From positions 766,634 to 830,633 of the forward strand of contig CM046847.1 in the NCBI GenBank assembly GCA_025618425.1: DNA of 64,000 nt. Reading direction: 5' to 3'. A program made the translations under genes and the position numbers. The notes beneath the pieces were generated by a model. That model did no database searches. It had not been told where the DNA came from and worked only from the letters and a program-made list of their open reading frames with translations. The stretch comes from Heliocidaris tuberculata. Its lineage: Eukaryota > Echinodermata > Echinoidea > Camarodonta > Echinometridae. Positions 59,456 to 64,000 of this stretch are shown here, piece by piece. Position 1 is the stretch's first letter, and each line of letters begins with the position of its first letter.

Positions 59456-60056
59456 TTTGTCACGATTTCCTATTTTACAGCATTCGCATGCATACTCCTG
59501 ATCGTGCACACGTGCGGTACGTCCCCACCCGTACGTACGTATTCCCTGCACATAAATTCCTGTAGCTAATATACACACGCTACGCGCTATACGCTACATG
59601 CATTACATACACTACACGTGAATGATCTGATTAAGCTTATAAATCTGCAGGTGATATAATTTCAAGAATTTTATTTTAAATAAATGAAAATGCCTTTTTA
59701 TTGAAGATTAAGCTACATAGTATTTATTTTGAATTATAACATTATTGTTGTTTTTTAGGTGATTTTGTTTCATTTTGGACATTTTCTGGTACACGTTATG
59801 TATAAGTATAATAAGAAAAAACAATCACCCCATTTAAAAATGAACTAGTCGAATAAGTTTGCTGCCTCTCTTTGCTCAACTTTAGTCATTGATAGTCAGG
59901 TCCTTCGAAATCTTAACTTCGCACAGTTTCGCAAGAGTTTGTTTACAATATATGGTTTCTGCTTCCAGCATATGATAGTGGAAGGAGTGATCTACCTCAC
60001 AGGTGCGGTACGAATAATATTTAAAAGAACTTCCGCATTTGGTGTTAGAAGCAGCC
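59456..60056. promoter_or_regulatory. divergent promoter region TAF1B / plus-strand gene
   Basis: 600 bp between two divergent start codons. It holds two CACGTG E-boxes (59509-59514 and 59615-59620) and a CpG-bearing stretch near 59505-59600, while most of the window is CpG-poor. No clear TATA box is placed for either gene. The head-to-head arrangement suggests a shared promoter; that is inference. Confidence 0.5.
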
Positions 60057-60159
60057 ATGGCGTCGACTAAACCAACTCCACCTGCTCGGAAACAATCTCT
60101 GGATGAAGGTAGCCATTCTGCTAAAGACGTGCATAATATCAAAGAAGTTGCAAAGAAAG
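60057..60159 (+). CDS. first coding exon of an unidentified plus-strand gene
   Basis: ATG in a strong context (GCAGCCATGG), 34 codons, then donor GTAAAC in phase 1. It encodes MASTKPTPPARKQSLDEGSH followed by SAKDVHNIKEVAKK, a polar, probably disordered N-terminus. I do not recognise the family. The next exon may be 62113-62157, and another may start at 63990 at the window edge. The position head-to-head with TAF1B and the good Kozak/donor pair argue that it is real. Confidence 0.65.
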
Positions 60160-60737
60160 GTAAACTTGTTTTCATCATATGATGACTTTAAAACTTTTGG
60201 AGTCTGTCTTACTGAACGCCCATGCCAAGCTACCAGCGCGCTACCGGTGATTTCCCCGTGGGATCTTTCATTGCTTCCGCATCATCAAGCGTGCTAGCTG
60301 CTCGCGCTCTACTCAGCATGCTCAGAATATAGCAATCTATTTGCATTTGTTTTAATTAATACATACCAGTACATCTGTGTTTGAAACTCTTGTGGGTTTT
60401 AATGTATGATTAAAAGTATAGTACCAGTGTGTCAATATTCATTTTCTCATGATTTATTTTTCAGCCTCCTTGCTTTTTCAAGGTTTCCTGATCAAATTAA
60501 TTTATTGACTTTGCCAGTGTTTCTTCTCACTCACTGGCTATCAGTTGACTGCCAACCACAAACTCAACTCAACTGGAAATGCACCTGTCTTACTTTGTAT
60601 GCTTGTTGATATGAAGCCTAGTGGACATTCTGACATGCTCACTTTTTGAGAGAATTATCAATGAGCAGCACCATTTACAATCTTTATAGCCAGGATTGGA
60701 AGGTTTTTTTTGTAATTTATAGAATTACTGTATATTT

Positions 60738-60970
<233 letters not shown>

Positions 60971-60986
60971 GTAGTAATGTCATTGT

Positions 60987-61699
60987 ACAGGGTGTCCCTA
61001 AAAAAGGAAACCCAAGTTTATGGGTAAATTAATCAACAATCCAAAATAGTTTCTTCATTAATCATAATGTATACATCATTCCAAAGCTCACTTTCCCTTC
61101 TAATTAATCATATATGATTGATATGAGATAGCCTGAAGTGATCAGAATGATTTGGGACTATTAATTGTTAGAACTATACATAACTGAAAAACTCATATTC
61201 TCATCATCCATATGAGCCCATAACCACAATGAAAGGACCACACATTACTGAGCAGGCATGATTTGTAATTGGTAAGGCACATTGATATTTGTGCAACTGC
61301 CTCGATCATTTGACTTCTTTGTACAAGATGTCAATGTGCCTGACCAATTGCAAATTGTGCTGTCTGCTCAACCAAGTGTGGTCTTCCCTCATGATTATGG
61401 ATTATGGTGACATATCGAAGAAGAGAGTATGAGACCCAATCTATTTCTGTCTCTTCAAAATCAAAATGAACCAAATGTATATTCATCCATCCACTTATTT
61501 AGGACAATTTAGTTTCAGAGAGTGCCATTTCAGACTGTTTATAAGCAATCATGCATGATTTATTGATCATGGTTTTGATGTCACATGAAAGAAGAGAAGA
61601 TGAACTTTCCAGTGATGTAAACATTAATGAAGAAATAATTTTGAAGTATTGATTAATTTACCCATAAACTTGGGTTTCCTTCTTTCAGTGACACCCTGT
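60987..61699. mobile_element. mariner-like MITE, ends ACAGGGTGTC
   Basis: Left ACAGGGTGTCCCTAAAAAAG and right CTTTCAGTGACACCCTGT. The arms continue with AAACCCAAGTTTATGGGTAA /TTACCCATAAACTTGGGTTT and TTAATCAA. 713 bp, no transposase. Confidence 0.8.
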
Positions 61700-61759
61700 G
61701 TAGTTAAACCTGTCTATAAAGGCCACCCAGTGGAAACAGAACAAATGGCCTCTGTAGAC

Positions 61760-61945
61760 AGGTCCTACAGCTGCTTACAGCATGCATGACACCCTGGACT
61801 TGGGACAGTTATTTGAGATCATGACTATTGACAGGTGGCCTTTCTTCTTTTTAGACAGGTGCTACAACATGTATGTCACCCTGGACTTGGGACAGTATTT
61901 GAGATCATGACTATTGACAGGTGGCCTTTGTAAAGAGGTGGCCTC
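61760..61945 (+). repeat. two-copy tandem duplication, about 105 bp
   Basis: Two copies of a block containing CACCCTGGACTTGGGACAGT, GATCATGACTATTGACAGGT and GGCCTTT. Confidence 0.8.
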
Positions 61946-62112
61946 GATTGTTTGACTGTATGTAATGAATCTTATATGAACATTGCATACTCAAAGCATT
62001 ATTAGAATCATGGATGCCTATCACATTCTGTCTTTCTGGCATGGTGATGCATCAGTTTAATCTATCCCCTCAAAAAGAAACAACAACAATAAACAACATA
62101 TATTTCATTTAG

Positions 62113-62157
62113 TCTGGAGTGAAGCATATTATGGTTACTTGAAAACATACTATGAAG
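62113..62157 (+). CDS. candidate second exon of the plus-strand gene
   Basis: 45 nt after acceptor TATTTCATTTAG. With the phase-1 G of the first exon it reads VWSEAYYGYLKTYYE, an aromatic-rich helix-like segment, and leaves phase 1. The donor (GTCTGT) is mediocre. Phase agreement on both sides and amphipathic composition support it, but no family was recognised. Confidence 0.35.
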
Positions 62158-63989
62158 GTCTGTCATCACTTCAAACAAATCTACCAAGAAACATCTATAT
62201 CTATATCTATATCTATAAAGCCCAGCCTGCAGTTGCTAGGTGCCCATTGCAGGAAATCAAATATAAACTTTTAAAACTTAGAACATTTCTTTATATTTGA
62301 ACTATGAAGATGGAAATGGAAGCATATTTAAAGTATGATTTTGTTTGTAATGTTCTTTTCTTGTGATAATGAGAGATACACATGCTAAGAAAAGTTCTTA
62401 AAAGAACTTTAGTATTTCCTTTTTTGCCTAAAATAATTTGCTTAAAATATTTCCCATCACTATTTATTCAAGACAATGTGATCTTGAGTAGAAATGTACA
62501 CTATGAAATGTAAATTTCTGTTAAATGTGCATAATTAAAAAAAAAAAAATTGTTTCTTTGGTAGAAAATTGAGTTTGATGAAAAACAAAAATTACTTCAT
62601 CAGAGTAGAGGTGGACAGAGACTGACTTGATTTTGTAGACTTCCCATCAAGTTCTATAATACAAAACCTCTGCATACCAGTGCAAATGTGGTTTTCCATA
62701 ATATTAGGCTAATATCCAGACCTGCTCTTCAATTAATCTTGTTTGAAATGTTCCAATTCTCAGCTAAAGTGTATTCAGAAAGCATTCATGCATATACATG
62801 TAGTGTGCTGATCTGCATACTCCCTTTGAACAATGGGTATGAATTTGATCTGACATTGTTAACTCAACTTCCTGAAATATCAATTATGATTGAATAACCC
62901 GTTTTGTTATTGACATTGTTTATAGAGGGGAGACAGACTACTGTCCTTGTACAATAGTACAAGGTGTTATGATTGTCTGTATGAAAGAAAAATATCAGGT
63001 TTCATGTTGACTTATGCATTCAATAGCTGCAATAGAAATCATCATATTTGTATATAGTCCTTCTGTCCTATCAAATTCAGCGTTGTAGTTAAGCCATTTT
63101 AAGGGCGGGTGTTGATCAGACCAAATTTTTCATCAAGGTGGCTGAAAATTTCCAACAATTAAGAAAAAAAAAAGTACTCAAATATTCAAGTTTGCTGAGA
63201 AATGTCACTGTCAGATTTTCAAATTTGCTAACAAGTATCCCAAATTTGTTTTCAAAATGCTGAAAATAAGTCATCAGTTTTGCGATTTGCTGAAAGTATA
63301 CACAAAACTCCCAATTGCCAACAGAAATGTTTTAGTGTGGGAAGGGGTGCAAATGTCATACATGCTTTTAGCAATGCCCCTGGTCAAACTTTAGTACCAA
63401 CTACTACCTCTCTAAAGTTTCACAATCAATGTTTGTAAATTGTAATCATTATCTTTTCTGGAGATGAGACATGACTTTCTGTTTCAAATAATGAACACCT
63501 ACAATATTGTACTTATTATGGCAAGGTCATTGATTTATGCTTTGACCTATGATTACAAATTGAACTGTATTTGTATGATATTGAAATACTAACTTTTTGT
63601 ATGAGATCTACCGCTTGTGTAATTTAGGTTTTTGATAGTATATTGTTAGTTGAAACTGATATTCAAAGATAATTTCACTTCTTTTGAAAGTTCTGCCCTC
63701 ATATAGCAAATATAACAGTCATGAAAATGATTTCTTCATTTTATGTAATGGTGATATATGATGAATTTTATATCAATATTGCCATTATCTAGTGATCACA
63801 TCTGTAGCCTACAATTCATGCACTTCTTCATACAGTATCTTCATTGCATTAATCATTTGTGTTTGTCACAGTTTAAGTCCTAATCAGTCTGTGATTAACA
63901 TGTGAAGACAGATTTGGACTCCTTGCTGGTACTACAGTTTAATGGCATTTTGTTTTCTTTTCGGTTTCTAATACTTTAAACATTTGCAG
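62158..63989. other. probable intron of the plus-strand gene
   Basis: AT-rich. An (ATCTAT)n run sits at 62193-62215. Nothing else was recognised. Confidence 0.4.
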
Positions 63990-64000
63990 CCAAACTGGTT
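63990..64000 (+). CDS. possible exon start at the window edge
   Basis: TTTAAACATTTGCAG is a fair acceptor. A phase-1 entry would read A-KLV and continue outside the window. It is supported only by splice-site and phase logic. Confidence 0.2.

Noticed and set aside
59357..59578. Longer TAF1B start at 59578
   Set aside because: The extra 41 residues look unlike the family and would place the zinc ribbon far from the N-terminus; possible but less likely.

Overview
This is eukaryotic, intron-rich, AT-rich DNA, most likely from an echinoderm such as a sea urchin. That placement is an inference. It rests on a metazoan TAF1B gene with many introns, a secreted collagen/C1q protein, and a high density of short palindromic DNA transposons with ends of the 'TTAAAGGG(A/C)AAG..CC' type and TACATGTA-rich spacer. 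No bacterial-style operons, rRNA or true CRISPR array were seen.

The backbone of the window is one long minus-strand gene, from 59455 (start codon) down to 6622 (stop). I identify it as TAF1B, the zinc-ribbon/cyclin-fold subunit of the RNA polymerase I factor SL1. Eleven exons join in compatible phases: 59366-59455, 55873-55990, 54468-54589, 52854-52959, 18357-18473, 17886-17997, 17182-17311, 9658-9876, 8825-8921, 8240-8346 and 6622-7553. A short exon at about 9233-9262 is also needed, and one linker exon must lie between 52854 and 18473 (candidate 20188-20251). About 600 bp upstream, a divergent plus-strand gene starts at 60057 and appears to run out of the window.

The 34-kb fourth intron of TAF1B (18474-52853) holds a plus-strand, apparently single-coding-exon gene for a secreted collagen/C1q protein (43076-44125). 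It also holds a TIR-bounded cassette with a SAP-domain ORF (21961-22550), a decayed non-LTR reverse transcriptase (51201-52080) and many foldback elements. Several of these elements are nested in one another.

The most striking region is 9.6-17.1 kb. A degenerate copy of a TAF1B exon sits next to a 14-unit, 28-bp minisatellite whose unit appears to be made from that exon. Beside it is a 6.4-kb array of three nearly identical 2.1-kb units. The array has asymmetric terminal inverted repeats, a 3' hairpin and a CTAG-T end, like Helentron/Helitron2 rolling-circle transposons. Each unit carries a tRNA-Gly-like Pol III promoter followed by poly-T. A second element with the same end architecture lies at 56484-57814.

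All coordinates, splice sites and repeat boundaries were read by eye. Family assignments come from memory of the protein families, not from a search.
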